DNA of 50,737 bases from Chitinophagaceae bacterium (GTDB taxonomy: Bacteria > Bacteroidota > Bacteroidia > Chitinophagales > Chitinophagaceae): contig JAEUVK010000088.1 of the NCBI GenBank assembly GCA_016787135.1, positions 1 through 50,737 of the forward strand, given 5' to 3'. The notes under the pieces were generated by a model. That model searched no databases. It was not told the origin of the DNA and was given only the letters and a program-made list of their open reading frames with translations. The stretch's first letter is position 1, and each line of letters starts with the position of its first letter. Positions 23,666 through 32,736 of this stretch are shown here, in pieces. The position numbers were made by a program, and so were the translations under genes.

Positions 23666-23772
23666 AGTACTTCCGTCAAATTTGCCCCTTTTTCGGAGAA
23701 TTAACAGGGGTTAATAATTTTAGGGCAATAAAAAAGGCCAATTTTACGATTTTACAAATAAACTCACTGCTA

Positions 23773-26700
23773 TTGAGCGACTTGCGCCGGATATGGTTGA
23801 TCGGTTTGTCCGTACTGTTTTCATTTCTGGGCAGTGCTCAGACCCCCATTACTACCAATCAGTCTTCCAATCTCCGGCAAAGAACGATCAAAGCGGATGC
23901 TGATACATTAAGGATAGATACCATTAGCATCATTCCGAATACTTTTCGTATAAACGGAGTTCCGGCTTCAGATTACCGGCTTGATTTTATCAATGCTGTT
24001 TTGATCTGGAATAAAAAACCATCTTCAGATAGCATCAGCATTATCTATCGTGTATTCCCTTACAGGCTTAACCCGGTCACCCAGAGAATACGGTACGATA
24101 GTATCATGAATAATTTTTCTGTTAAACCATATGAGTTCAATGACGGATTATCGGATCAGCAAAAAGGGATATTCAATTTTGGTAAAGTGAAAATGGATGG
24201 CAGTCTTGGCCGCCAGATCGCCTTTGGCAACAGCCAGGATGCCGTACTTAACTCCACGTTGAATTTGCGGTTAAGCGGTATGCTGGCGGATAGTATCGAG
24301 ATACAGGCCGCGATCACGGATAATAATATCCCGATTCAGCCGGACGGCACCACGCAGCAATTAAACGAATTTGACCAGGTCTTTCTGCAATTCAAAAAGA
24401 AGAACTGGCAGTTGAATCTCGGCGACATAGACATCCGGCAAACGCAAAGCTATTTCCTCACTTTTTATAAGCGACTACAGGGGATCTCATTTCAAACACA
24501 AAATAATATAGCCAGGAATATTACATCAAAAACACTGGCAAGCGGTTCTATTGCTAAGGGGAAATTCACCCGTAATGTTTTTGACGGATTGGAAGGGAAC
24601 CAGGGGCCTTATCGCCTGAAAGGGGCCAATAATGAGATTTTCTTTATCGTTCTTGCCAATACAGAACGGATCTTTATTGACGGACAACTGTTGCAGCGTG
24701 GCGAAGACCAGGATTATGTGATCAATTATAATACAGCAGAGATAACGTTCACTCCCCGCCGTATGATCACCAAGGATAGCCGCATTCAGGTGGAGTTTGA
24801 ATATGCGGACAGGAATTTCCTGAATGCCAATCTTTACCTGTCGCAGGAGTTTGAGTTCAATAAAAAATTAAAACTCCGGTTGGGGTTATTCAATAACAGC
24901 GATGCAAAGAACTCTTCAGTCAACCAGGTATTGGATAGCGATCAGAAGCAATTCCTGTCAGGAATAGGCGACAGTATCCAGTTGGCACTGTATCCATCAG
25001 CAGCGCTGGATACATTTGCAGCGGGTAAGGTGTTGTATGAAAAGATATACTACAATGCAGGTCTTGATTCGTTTTATAAATACTCGACCGATGCTTCACT
25101 GACCTTATACAGCCTTGCCTTTACAGAAGTGGGGCAGGGGAAAGGAAATTATGTGGCTGACTTTAACGGCGCTAATGGGAAAGTATATACGTTTGTCATG
25201 CCGGTGGCCGGAGTAAAGCAGGGCAACTATGAACCCGTGTCTGTATTGGTGACGCCGAAAAAGCAGCAGGTATTCAATCTTGGCGTTGATTATGCGGTCA
25301 ATGAGAATACAATGCTGAAAACAGAGGTGGCAATGAGTGATTATGACGCCAATACTTTTTCAAAGATCAATAATGGAGATGATAAAGGTTATGCAGCAAA
25401 GGTCCAGTTGAGTAATACCAGGCAATTGCAGGCAAAGAACAAGCTGCAGCTGCTCACTTCATTGGATTATGAATATGTGCAGGATAAATTCCGGCCATTG
25501 GAACGATTGCGTACGGTGGAGTTTTCAAGGGACTGGGGGTTACCGCTGGTAAGTACACAGGCGACAGAGAATATTATCAGGCTGGGAGCAGGGCTGAAGA
25601 ATGATAAGAATAATTCATTGTCTTATCGCTTTACCAGTTATAACCGCAGTGATAAATATAAGGGATTTCAGAATTCGCTTACACATATTGCCAACTGGAA
25701 GGGATGGCAGTTCAATAATGATCTTACAATTACGAATTTCAATACAGGATTTACAAAGGGCTCATTCCTGAGACCCATTATTGACCTGAGCAGGCAAATG
25801 AAAAAACTCAACAACTGGCGGCTTGGTTTCCGTTATTCACTGGAGCAAAATTCTGCAAAGAATAAATCAACGGATACACTGACAGCCGATGCATTTTCCT
25901 TTGACACCTATTCTGCATATCTCCGGTCCGATGAAAGAAAGGATGATCGGGTTGGTATAACATTCTTTACCCGTTCTGATAAATACAAATATTTATCCGG
26001 GAAAGATTTTATCCGCGGCGACAGAAGTTATAATCTTAACCTGCAGACAGAACTGACCGCTAACCCAAAACATAAACTTTATCTCAATGCCACATTCCGT
26101 AAACTGAAAGTATATAATGCAAATGTGTCGAAACAGCAGGAAGATGAGACTATTCTCAGCCGTGCGGAGTATGTGGTGAACGAATGGAAAGGTCTTGTGA
26201 TCGGGAATGTTTTATACGAGATAGGAGCAGGACAGGAGCAGAAAAGGGATTTTGCCTATCTTGAAGTGCCTGCCGGAACCGGTCAGTACGCATGGATAGA
26301 TTACAACGCAGATGGTGTTCAGCAGCTAAACGAGTTTGAGCTGGCCGCTTTTCCTGACCAGGCGAAGTTCATTCGCATCTTTACGCCCACCAATCAATTC
26401 ATTAAGGCAAATTATGTCACTCTCAATTACCGCATTGACCTTAATCCAAGGGCAGTGCTGAATGCTGCTACTGCCAAAGGATTTAAAAAGTTTATTTCCG
26501 GGTTCAACCTGAGTACCGCATTACAGATCAGTAAAAAATCAGTATCAAAAGGAAGTTTTGAATTCAACCCTTTCAGGTATGGATTAAATGATACAGCGCT
26601 GATCACATTGAATACTGTGCTTCCTACCACTATTTCCTTCAACCGTTTCAGCAGTAAATGGGGTATTGACCTGACCAACCTTCGCAGCAGCGGTAAGTCG

Positions 26701-27267
26701 CTGCTCACCTATGGTTATGAAAGCAGGAGAGTGAACGATTGGACAACAAAGTTCCGCTGGAACATCAGCCGGTCTGTTCAGCTTGTACTTAATGGCAAAA
26801 GAGGGAATAATGCTTTATATACTGCGAATACACAGTTTGATAACCGGAATTATGAACTGGATATTTACAGTGTTGAACCTAACGTGACATTCATCCGGGG
26901 TACTTCTTTCCGCCTTGTTACGGGGTATAAACTGGAGAATAAGATGAATCTTCCGGCGTATGGCGGGGAAAAGTCTGTTTCCAATTCCCTGAATGTTGAA
27001 TCAAAATATAATGTACTGCAGAATAGTTCGATTACAGGTAAATTCACCTTTAGTAATATTAATTACACATCACAATCGGTTGCTACTACTACCGTAAGTT
27101 ATATCATGCTGGATGGTTTGCTGCCTGGCAAGAATTTTATATGGGCGCTGACCTTTACAAAAAGACTGTTGAATAATATCGAAGTGAATTTTCAATATGA
27201 CGGAAGAAAACCCGGAAGAACAAGAACGGTACATACGGGAAGGGCTGCGGTTACTGCATTATTCTAG
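23773..27267 (+). CDS. Very large outer-membrane beta-barrel-type protein, function unknown
   Basis: 1164 residues beginning at a TTG codon: no in-frame ATG lies between the upstream stop and residue 100, and the TTG gives a good signal peptide (MSDLRRIWLIGLSVLFSFLG, cleavage near GSAQ). Residues 30-350 contain beta-rich modules including FDGLEGNQGPYRLKGANNE, FIDGQLLQRGEDQDYVINYN and ITFTPRRMITKDSRIQVEFE, a pattern seen in large uncharacterised surface proteins of Bacteroidota. The rest is long runs of alternating residues typical of a barrel, ending RAAVTALF with a terminal Phe. No TonB plug, carboxypeptidase-like domain or T9SS sorting domain is seen. It could be a large translocon or surface-assembly barrel. 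Confidence 0.8.
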   Translation: MSDLRRIWLIGLSVLFSFLGSAQTPITTNQSSNLRQRTIKADADTLRIDTISIIPNTFRINGVPASDYRLDFINAVLIWNKKPSSDSISIIYRVFPYRLNPVTQRIRYDSIMNNFSVKPYEFNDGLSDQQKGIFNFGKVKMDGSLGRQIAFGNSQDAVLNSTLNLRLSGMLADSIEIQAAITDNNIPIQPDGTTQQLNEFDQVFLQFKKKNWQLNLGDIDIRQTQSYFLTFYKRLQGISFQTQNNIARNITSKTLASGSIAKGKFTRNVFDGLEGNQGPYRLKGANNEIFFIVLANTERIFIDGQLLQRGEDQDYVINYNTAEITFTPRRMITKDSRIQVEFEYADRNFLNANLYLSQEFEFNKKLKLRLGLFNNSDAKNSSVNQVLDSDQKQFLSGIGDSIQLALYPSAALDTFAAGKVLYEKIYYNAGLDSFYKYSTDASLTLYSLAFTEVGQGKGNYVADFNGANGKVYTFVMPVAGVKQGNYEPVSVLVTPKKQQVFNLGVDYAVNENTMLKTEVAMSDYDANTFSKINNGDDKGYAAKVQLSNTRQLQAKNKLQLLTSLDYEYVQDKFRPLERLRTVEFSRDWGLPLVSTQATENIIRLGAGLKNDKNNSLSYRFTSYNRSDKYKGFQNSLTHIANWKGWQFNNDLTITNFNTGFTKGSFLRPIIDLSRQMKKLNNWRLGFRYSLEQNSAKNKSTDTLTADAFSFDTYSAYLRSDERKDDRVGITFFTRSDKYKYLSGKDFIRGDRSYNLNLQTELTANPKHKLYLNATFRKLKVYNANVSKQQEDETILSRAEYVVNEWKGLVIGNVLYEIGAGQEQKRDFAYLEVPAGTGQYAWIDYNADGVQQLNEFELAAFPDQAKFIRIFTPTNQFIKANYVTLNYRIDLNPRAVLNAATAKGFKKFISGFNLSTALQISKKSVSKGSFEFNPFRYGLNDTALITLNTVLPTTISFNRFSSKWGIDLTNLRSSGKSLLTYGYESRRVNDWTTKFRWNISRSVQLVLNGKRGNNALYTANTQFDNRNYELDIYSVEPNVTFIRGTSFRLVTGYKLENKMNLPAYGGEKSVSNSLNVESKYNVLQNSSITGKFTFSNINYTSQSVATTTVSYIMLDGLLPGKNFIWALTFTKRLLNNIEVNFQYDGRKPGRTRTVHTGRAAVTALF

Positions 27268-27323
27268 ATACAGGGGTAAGCTTACCTGGCTCAGATATCC
27301 GGTACCCGGCATCATTTGTCCGG

Positions 27324-28421
27324 CTACACATTAAACCGGAAGTGCATTACATCGCCATCTTTCACCACATATTCCTTTCCTTCAATTCTCAATTTACCAG
27401 CTTCACGGCAGGCCGCTTCTGAGCCATATTTTACGAAGTCCTCGTAAGCGATCACTTCTGCTTTGATAAAGCCTTTCTCAAAATCGGTATGAATGACACC
27501 GGCTGCCTGCGGCGCTTTCCATCCCTGGTGGACGGTCCATGCCCGTACTTCCTGTACACCGGCGGTGAAATAAGTGTAAAGATTCAAAAGTTTATAGGCA
27601 GCGTGGATTAACCTGTCCAGCGCAGGCTCTGCCATTTTATATTCTTCCATGAAGAGTAGCTTGTCATCTGGGTTCTCCATTTCGGATATCTGCGCTTCAA
27701 TGGAATTGTTCATAATGATCACTTCGGCCTTTTCATTTTTTACGGCCGCTTTCAATGCTTCCGAGAATTTATTGCCTGTATGCATAGAAGTTTCATCCAC
27801 ATTGGCAACATAGAGAACCGGTTTATCAGTTAATAGAAAAAGATCAGCTATCGCCACTTTCTCTTCTTTGCCCAGATCCAGTTCACGTATACTTTTGCCT
27901 TTTTCCAGGTGTTCTTTGCAACGTACCAGTACTTCCAGTTCTGATTTCAGTTTGGGATCAACCCGTGCCTGTTTTTCTGTCCGCTGAATTTTCTTTTCTA
28001 CGCTTTCCAGGTCTTTCAACTGGAGCTCTGTATCAATGATCTCCTTATCAGCTACAGGATTGATAGCACCTTCATCGCGGAGGATATTCTCATCTTCAAA
28101 ACAACGGATCACATGAATAATAGCATCCACTTCACGTATGTTGGCTAAGAATTTATTGCCAAGCCCTTCACCTTTACTGGCGCCGCGGACCAGTCCGGCT
28201 ATATCCACTATTTCTATTTGTGTCGGTACGATACGGTCGGGTACTACCAGTTCAGCCAGTTTAGTCAACCGCGGATCAGGCACATCTACTAATCCTACAT
28301 TGGGATCAATAGTACAGAAGCGGTAATTGCTCGCCTGGGCCTTTGCACTGTTGCTGACAGCATTGAACAAAGTTGATTTTCCTACGTTCGGTAATCCTAC
28401 AATTCCTGCTTGTAACGCCAT
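27324..28421 (-). CDS. ychF: Redox-regulated ATPase/GTPase of the Obg-like family
   Basis: 365 residues. The P-loop [11 protein letters not shown] (8-18), the switch region [14 protein letters not shown] and [20 protein letters not shown], and NVDE in place of the classical NKxD are typical of YchF, which prefers ATP. A C-terminal TGS domain (about 280-365) contains [20 protein letters not shown] and [11 protein letters not shown]. YchF binds ribosomes and is linked to oxidative stress and translation start fidelity. A perfect Bacteroidota promoter lies about 130 bases upstream, so the leader is long and includes a 9-base tandem repeat. It is convergent with the large outer-membrane protein. 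Confidence 0.96.
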   Translation of the reverse strand: MALQAGIVGLPNVGKSTLFNAVSNSAKAQASNYRFCTIDPNVGLVDVPDPRLTKLAELVVPDRIVPTQIEIVDIAGLVRGASKGEGLGNKFLANIREVDAIIHVIRCFEDENILRDEGAINPVADKEIIDTELQLKDLESVEKKIQRTEKQARVDPKLKSELEVLVRCKEHLEKGKSIRELDLGKEEKVAIADLFLLTDKPVLYVANVDETSMHTGNKFSEALKAAVKNEKAEVIIMNNSIEAQISEMENPDDKLLFMEEYKMAEPALDRLIHAAYKLLNLYTYFTAGVQEVRAWTVHQGWKAPQAAGVIHTDFEKGFIKAEVIAYEDFVKYGSEAACREAGKLRIEGKEYVVKDGDVMHFRFNV

Positions 28422-28433
28422 ATCTAAGTATTA

Positions 28434-28474
28434 GGTCAAATGAGTCAAATGGGTCATACGGGTCAGTCGGTCAG
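28434..28474. repeat. GGTCAAATG nonamer tandem repeat in the ychF leader
   Basis: Units GGTCAAATG, AGTCAAATG, GGTCATACG, GGTCAGTC and GGTCAG in tandem, 13 bases upstream of the ychF start codon on the opposite strand. It would be transcribed as part of the ychF leader. Confidence 0.6.
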
Positions 28475-28553
28475 ATACTCCGGGCTTACCGGGTAAAGCT
28501 AAGGCTCGCCTATGACCTGCATGACTTCTATGACTGTTTTTCATTTCGGGCCG

Positions 28554-28583
28554 CAAAGATAAGGAAGAGAAAGTAAGGAACAA
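28554..28583 (-). promoter_or_regulatory. Promoter of ychF
   Basis: On the minus strand TTG (28583-28581), exactly 19 bases, and TATCTTTG (28561-28554) match the Bacteroidota housekeeping promoter perfectly. The TTG belongs to the first unit of a CAAGGNN heptamer array. Confidence 0.7.
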
Positions 28584-28608
28584 GGCTCAAGGTACAAGGC
28601 TCAAGTTT
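28574..28608. repeat. CAAGGNN heptamer tandem repeat (second array)
   Basis: Five consecutive 7-base units: TAAGGAA, CAAGGCT, CAAGGTA, CAAGGCT, CAAGTTT. It lies between the divergent ychF and SpmA-SpmB genes and shares its unit with the array at 4876-4917. Confidence 0.75.
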
Positions 28609-28683
28609 GAAGATACGTACCTATTGAACCTTGTGCCTTTTATTGGTTATCTTCAGGCTTTATTATACAATCTTCAATATACT

Positions 28684-30174
28684 ATGGTTTTAAGCAGGAT
28701 ATGGGCCGCATTCATCATTGTTGCTATTGTAGTGGCTTCGTATAAATGGATCGCCTGGAAGGATAGTGATATTTTCAACCGCATGGTGGTAGGAAAGGCA
28801 GATGATGCCAATTCTTTCTATATGACCGGTGATACTACCGGCGCCGGTATCACGAAAGATAGTTTTGCCAGGAAAATGCGGTTTACAGGTTTTACTGCAA
28901 CGGATAAGATCGCCGGCAGTAAATATCTTATCGCTGACAATACAAACGCTGATTCCATCTCTATTTTAAAAGAGCAAAATTCATCATTGATCGTGATGAC
29001 CTATGCACAGGCGCAGAAACGTCTTCAAAAACCGGTTGATGGTATCATTGAGACCTGCTGGACAGCTGTCAACATCTCCTTAAAACTTATCGGGATCATG
29101 GCCTTATTTATGGGTTTTATGAACATAGCGGAGAGAGCCGGCGGTATCCGGGTATTGTCAAGGATCATTGGCCCTTTTTTCTCCAAACTGTTTCCTGAAT
29201 TACCCAAAGGGCATCCGGCTATGGGGCATATGATGATGAATTTTTCAGCCAACCTGCTTGGGCTGGATAATGCGGCTACGCCTTTTGGTATTAAGGCCAT
29301 GGAAAGTCTGCAGGAGATCAATCCTGTAAAAACGGTGGCATCTAATTCACAGATCATGTTTCTCTGTCTTCATGCGGCAGGGTTGACATTGATCCCTGTA
29401 AGCATCATTGCTGTCAGGGCTTCCACCGGCGCTTCTAATCCTACTGATATTTTCATACCGTGCATGATCGTTACGTTCGTTGCTACTATGGCTGCCATGT
29501 TCATTGTTTCTTTCAGGCAACGGATCAACCTGTTCCAGCCTGTCATACTGGCCTGGATAGGCAGTATTTCTCTTGTCATTACTTTACTGGTCATCTATCT
29601 CGTTTCATTGCGGACAAACGAACTGCAGTCATTTTCTGGTTTGTTAAGTAACGGACTGATACTAATGATCTTTCTTCTGATCATACTTGGCGCTGTGTAT
29701 AAGAAGATAGATATTTTCGATGCTTTTATAGAAGGAGCGAAAGGAGGCTTTGAAACCGCGGTAAAGATCATTCCCTACCTGGTGGGCATGTTGGTTGCCA
29801 TCAGTATGCTGCGCAGCAGCGGTACCTTCGATGTTATTATTGATGGGATCAAAAGTTTTTTTATGACCATGGGCGCCGATACACGTTTTGTAGAAGGGCT
29901 GCCTACAGCTCTGATAAAACCTCTTAGCGGTAGCGGAGCCCGGGGAATGATGGTAAGCACGATGACCACTTATGGTCCCGATTCATTTGCGTCAAGACTA
30001 TCAGGAATCTTGCAAGGCACTTCTGACACGACCTTTTATGTTATTGCCGTGTATTTTGGCGCTATCGGCGTTAAAAATACACGTTATACGATCGGGGCCA
30101 TGCTGCTGGCCGATCTTATCGGGATTACTACTTCTATCATACTGGCGTATTTATTCTTTGGCGGAGCTGTATAA
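28684..30174 (+). CDS. SpmA-SpmB fusion, nucleoside-recognition (Gate) domain membrane protein
   Basis: 496 residues from the ATG at 28684 (MVLSRIWAAFIIVAIVVASY); the frame extends upstream to a TTG at 28624 but that part is spacer. The first half resembles SpmA (CWTAVNISLKLIGIMALFMG, GHPAMGHMMMNFSANLLGLDNAATP) and the second half SpmB (GAKGGFETAVKIIPYLVGML, PTALIKPLSGSGARGMM, DTTFYVIAVYFGAIG). About ten membrane segments are predicted. SpmA and SpmB are separate spore-maturation proteins in Bacillus; fused forms occur in non-sporulating Bacteroidota, where the transported substrate is unknown. A minus-strand terminator overlaps the region just after its stop codon. Confidence 0.9.
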   Translation: MVLSRIWAAFIIVAIVVASYKWIAWKDSDIFNRMVVGKADDANSFYMTGDTTGAGITKDSFARKMRFTGFTATDKIAGSKYLIADNTNADSISILKEQNSSLIVMTYAQAQKRLQKPVDGIIETCWTAVNISLKLIGIMALFMGFMNIAERAGGIRVLSRIIGPFFSKLFPELPKGHPAMGHMMMNFSANLLGLDNAATPFGIKAMESLQEINPVKTVASNSQIMFLCLHAAGLTLIPVSIIAVRASTGASNPTDIFIPCMIVTFVATMAAMFIVSFRQRINLFQPVILAWIGSISLVITLLVIYLVSLRTNELQSFSGLLSNGLILMIFLLIILGAVYKKIDIFDAFIEGAKGGFETAVKIIPYLVGMLVAISMLRSSGTFDVIIDGIKSFFMTMGADTRFVEGLPTALIKPLSGSGARGMMVSTMTTYGPDSFASRLSGILQGTSDTTFYVIAVYFGAIGVKNTRYTIGAMLLADLIGITTSIILAYLFFGGAV

Positions 30175-30177
30175 AAA

Positions 30178-30199
30178 AGACTGCCCGTATGGGCAGTCT
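30178..30199 (-). terminator. Rho-independent terminator of the SusCD / DUF4397 operon
   Basis: AGACTGCCC (30178-30186) and GGGCAGTCT (30191-30199) form a perfect 9-base stem with loop GTAT. On the minus strand it is followed by six Ts that overlap the stop codon of the convergent SpmA-SpmB gene. Confidence 0.85.
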
Positions 30200-30226
30200 G
30201 TATCTCTCTCAGCAGATATAAAAAGG

Positions 30227-30988
30227 TCAGCGATTGGCAAATATGGTTGCGGTCCTGGTACCCGGGTAGGTCCCGCGGGCATCACTTCCGCGATAGATCA
30301 GTGTGTAACTGCGTTGTAACGACGGTGCAAAATTATTAAACTGCGCTAACACCGTTGTTGTTCCTGTTTCCCGTATAACCAGTGTATCGTTGACCAACTG
30401 GGTGTAAGGAATAAAACCTGTAACCTCTGTTTTATTCACATTGGAAAAAATGACCTGGTTCTTTGTTTTGGAGAAAACTTCAACAGCGGGAACAGCATTC
30501 GGTGAATAGATGAAATTGGCGAAACGTAGTCTTGCAGAACCATCCGCCGGAATCTCAATAGGAGTTTCTACCGTGATCTGTTTGGGCGACGTAATGGTAT
30601 CGTACATGAATATCGTGTAGTTTTTGGAAGGCTCCAATGTCGCCGCAAAATTTAGAGCCTGCTGTGTAGTGGTGGCCGACGTATCACGTACAACAAAATT
30701 ATGCAGGCCTCCCGCCACGGCAAACGATGTACCCGCGGCAGTGGAAGGATAAACTGCGAATGGGAAACCGGTTCCGGAAGTAAGCGTAGGCCTTGATACC
30801 CTCTGATTATCGATAGAGACAAGGTTCCTGTTTGCATTTACCGTAGCTACGAACAACTGGATATAGGATTTATTAAGGTCATTGGTCGTGCTTATTTTTT
30901 CGTCGAATGTTTTTTCGCAGGAAGTAAGCACCACTAAACCCAACATCAGTATCCCGATTCCTGTTACGAATATTTTTTTAGTATGCAT
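30227..30988 (-). CDS. DUF4397-domain lipoprotein
   Basis: 253 residues with a lipoprotein signal (MHTKKIFVTGIGILMLGLVV, lipobox LTSC, C24). The mature part is beta-rich with the DUF4397 pattern SARLRFANFIYSPNAVPAVE followed by a second module. DUF4397 proteins are frequent last genes of SusC-SusD loci and are thought to be surface or periplasmic lipoproteins; their role is not defined. It starts 23 bases after the SusD gene, and a strong terminator follows, so it closes the operon. Confidence 0.85.
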   Translation of the reverse strand: MHTKKIFVTGIGILMLGLVVLTSCEKTFDEKISTTNDLNKSYIQLFVATVNANRNLVSIDNQRVSRPTLTSGTGFPFAVYPSTAAGTSFAVAGGLHNFVVRDTSATTTQQALNFAATLEPSKNYTIFMYDTITSPKQITVETPIEIPADGSARLRFANFIYSPNAVPAVEVFSKTKNQVIFSNVNKTEVTGFIPYTQLVNDTLVIRETGTTTVLAQFNNFAPSLQRSYTLIYRGSDARGTYPGTRTATIFANR

Positions 30989-31011
30989 GATAATAGTTTT
31001 TTAATCTTTAA

Positions 31012-32715
31012 TTAGGGTTCAGAGAACCAGCATGGTTTGGTGATATAGTCACTAGCGAAAGCGCCAAGCCTGTTGAGTTCGGCGACATTATAGAGATATT
31101 CAGAATTATATCGGGGTCTCTCGCGATAAATCCATTTGGCGTTATTGCCGGTATACAGATCAGTACCAGTTGGCGGTGTAAAATCGGCATATACCTGTTG
31201 ACTTTGTGGGAAAACTACTGTGCCGTCAGATTTAAATGCCTGCTGGCCACTTTCATTATCAGTATAATGAAATCGGCGCATATCAACCCATGTTTCGATG
31301 AAACCCCATCCATACATTGCAATATATTTCTGCAGCATGATATGAGATAAGGTCAGATTGGCAGAAGAAGGAATATTCGTAGGGTTATCGAAAAATACAG
31401 TACGCTTGGCTGGGGTGATCTTATTAGCTGCCGGCACTGATTCCTCGTAATTAGCGATCAGGTGATCGAAATTACTGTTGATCGCCGCAATATAAGAAGT
31501 GAGTGCATTGGGTTTATCCGCTTTCCTGTAATAGGCTTCAGCTTTCAGGAAGTGCATTTCACTCGCTGTCATCATTGGCCAAAGAGCTTTATTCTTGAAA
31601 ATATAGCGACTCCCCGCATCACTGGAAGGAGCAGTAGTGCTTGAAAATGCTCCACCCCAGTAGTTAGCCGGCTGATCATTTGTGGGTAACCCGTCTGTTC
31701 CTTTATTGGGACGTATACCTTTGAAAGTGCTATTGGGATTTTCCCGGATGATATACCAAGCCCGGGGATCGATGGTGTCTGCAATATTGGTCCTGGTAAA
31801 TCGGGAATTATCACCCATCATCAGGTCCGCAATGAATTTACTTTGCCTGAAAGTGCCAATATTTCCACGGAAAGGAGAATACCAGTTATAAGTGCCTGAT
31901 CCGCCATCGTTCGACCAGGTTATTCTGAGGTTGGTTGTTGCACCGGCACCTTCAAGATATTTATTGGCCCAGTAGATAACAGAATCAGGTTTGTATTCTG
32001 CTCCTTTATTGGTATAACGGTTATACGTTCTTGCCATCACTCCATATACAAACCGTTTCCATTTTTCCATGTCGCCGTTATTAAAGTAAGCATCGCTGAT
32101 GGCAAGATTGGCCTGGTTTACACCATCCCCTGTTTTATTAAGATTATCTAATGCCTGCATGCAAAGTCTGCGCACCACTTTATACACTTCCGATTGTGGG
32201 TCATATTTAAATACTAACTGGGCCGGGTTGAAGGCTTCGTATAATATCACATCATCGGTGACATCGGTGAGAGTAAGCCAACCCCATGCGCGGATAGCCT
32301 GGGCTACGCCTACATAATCCCATTTTTTTTCTTCCGTGCCCCATTCGATCATTCGTTCTATATTCTGGCCATGACCGTAATAATGCATGGCCCAGATATC
32401 ACCCATGAGATCCGGCGTACTGGTTCCAAACCAGTCACTCATCTGGTCCTGCCTGTTTAAAGTACTGTTTGTTTCCCAGTACTGGATGAACTTGCCAATA
32501 TATTGTCCGTCACGATGCGTACCATAGAGTGTACCGTTGGCGGAATGAGAAACGACCATATTGGCTATAATACCAGGTAATAATGATTCAATAGGTTGTT
32601 TTACCTGCGCATTAGGATTAGGAAAAGCTTCGTCCAGTTTCTTTTCGCAGGAAGTGAAAAGAACAACGGTTAAGGCTGAAGCTGTATAAAATATATTAGT
32701 TAGATACTTTTTCAT
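31012..32715 (-). CDS. SusD/RagB-family nutrient-binding outer-membrane lipoprotein
   Basis: 567 residues from the ATG at 32715 (MKKYLTNIFYTASALTVVLF) with lipobox FTSC and lipidated C23. The tetratricopeptide-like helical core is visible in AQAIRAWGWLTLTDVTDDVI, FKYDPQSEVYKVVRRLCMQA and ASEMHFLKAEAYYRKADKPN, with the aromatic C-terminal region RERPRYNSEYLYNVAEL. The start of the mature protein and the sequence GQYIGKFIQYWE suggest the SusD-like 2 subfamily. It sits on the cell surface as the lid of the SusC channel. It lies 21 bases after SusC. The ligand cannot be predicted. Confidence 0.93.
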   Translation of the reverse strand: MKKYLTNIFYTASALTVVLFTSCEKKLDEAFPNPNAQVKQPIESLLPGIIANMVVSHSANGTLYGTHRDGQYIGKFIQYWETNSTLNRQDQMSDWFGTSTPDLMGDIWAMHYYGHGQNIERMIEWGTEEKKWDYVGVAQAIRAWGWLTLTDVTDDVILYEAFNPAQLVFKYDPQSEVYKVVRRLCMQALDNLNKTGDGVNQANLAISDAYFNNGDMEKWKRFVYGVMARTYNRYTNKGAEYKPDSVIYWANKYLEGAGATTNLRITWSNDGGSGTYNWYSPFRGNIGTFRQSKFIADLMMGDNSRFTRTNIADTIDPRAWYIIRENPNSTFKGIRPNKGTDGLPTNDQPANYWGGAFSSTTAPSSDAGSRYIFKNKALWPMMTASEMHFLKAEAYYRKADKPNALTSYIAAINSNFDHLIANYEESVPAANKITPAKRTVFFDNPTNIPSSANLTLSHIMLQKYIAMYGWGFIETWVDMRRFHYTDNESGQQAFKSDGTVVFPQSQQVYADFTPPTGTDLYTGNNAKWIYRERPRYNSEYLYNVAELNRLGAFASDYITKPCWFSEP

Positions 32716-32736
32716 ACTCAATTTTTTTTTAAACCA

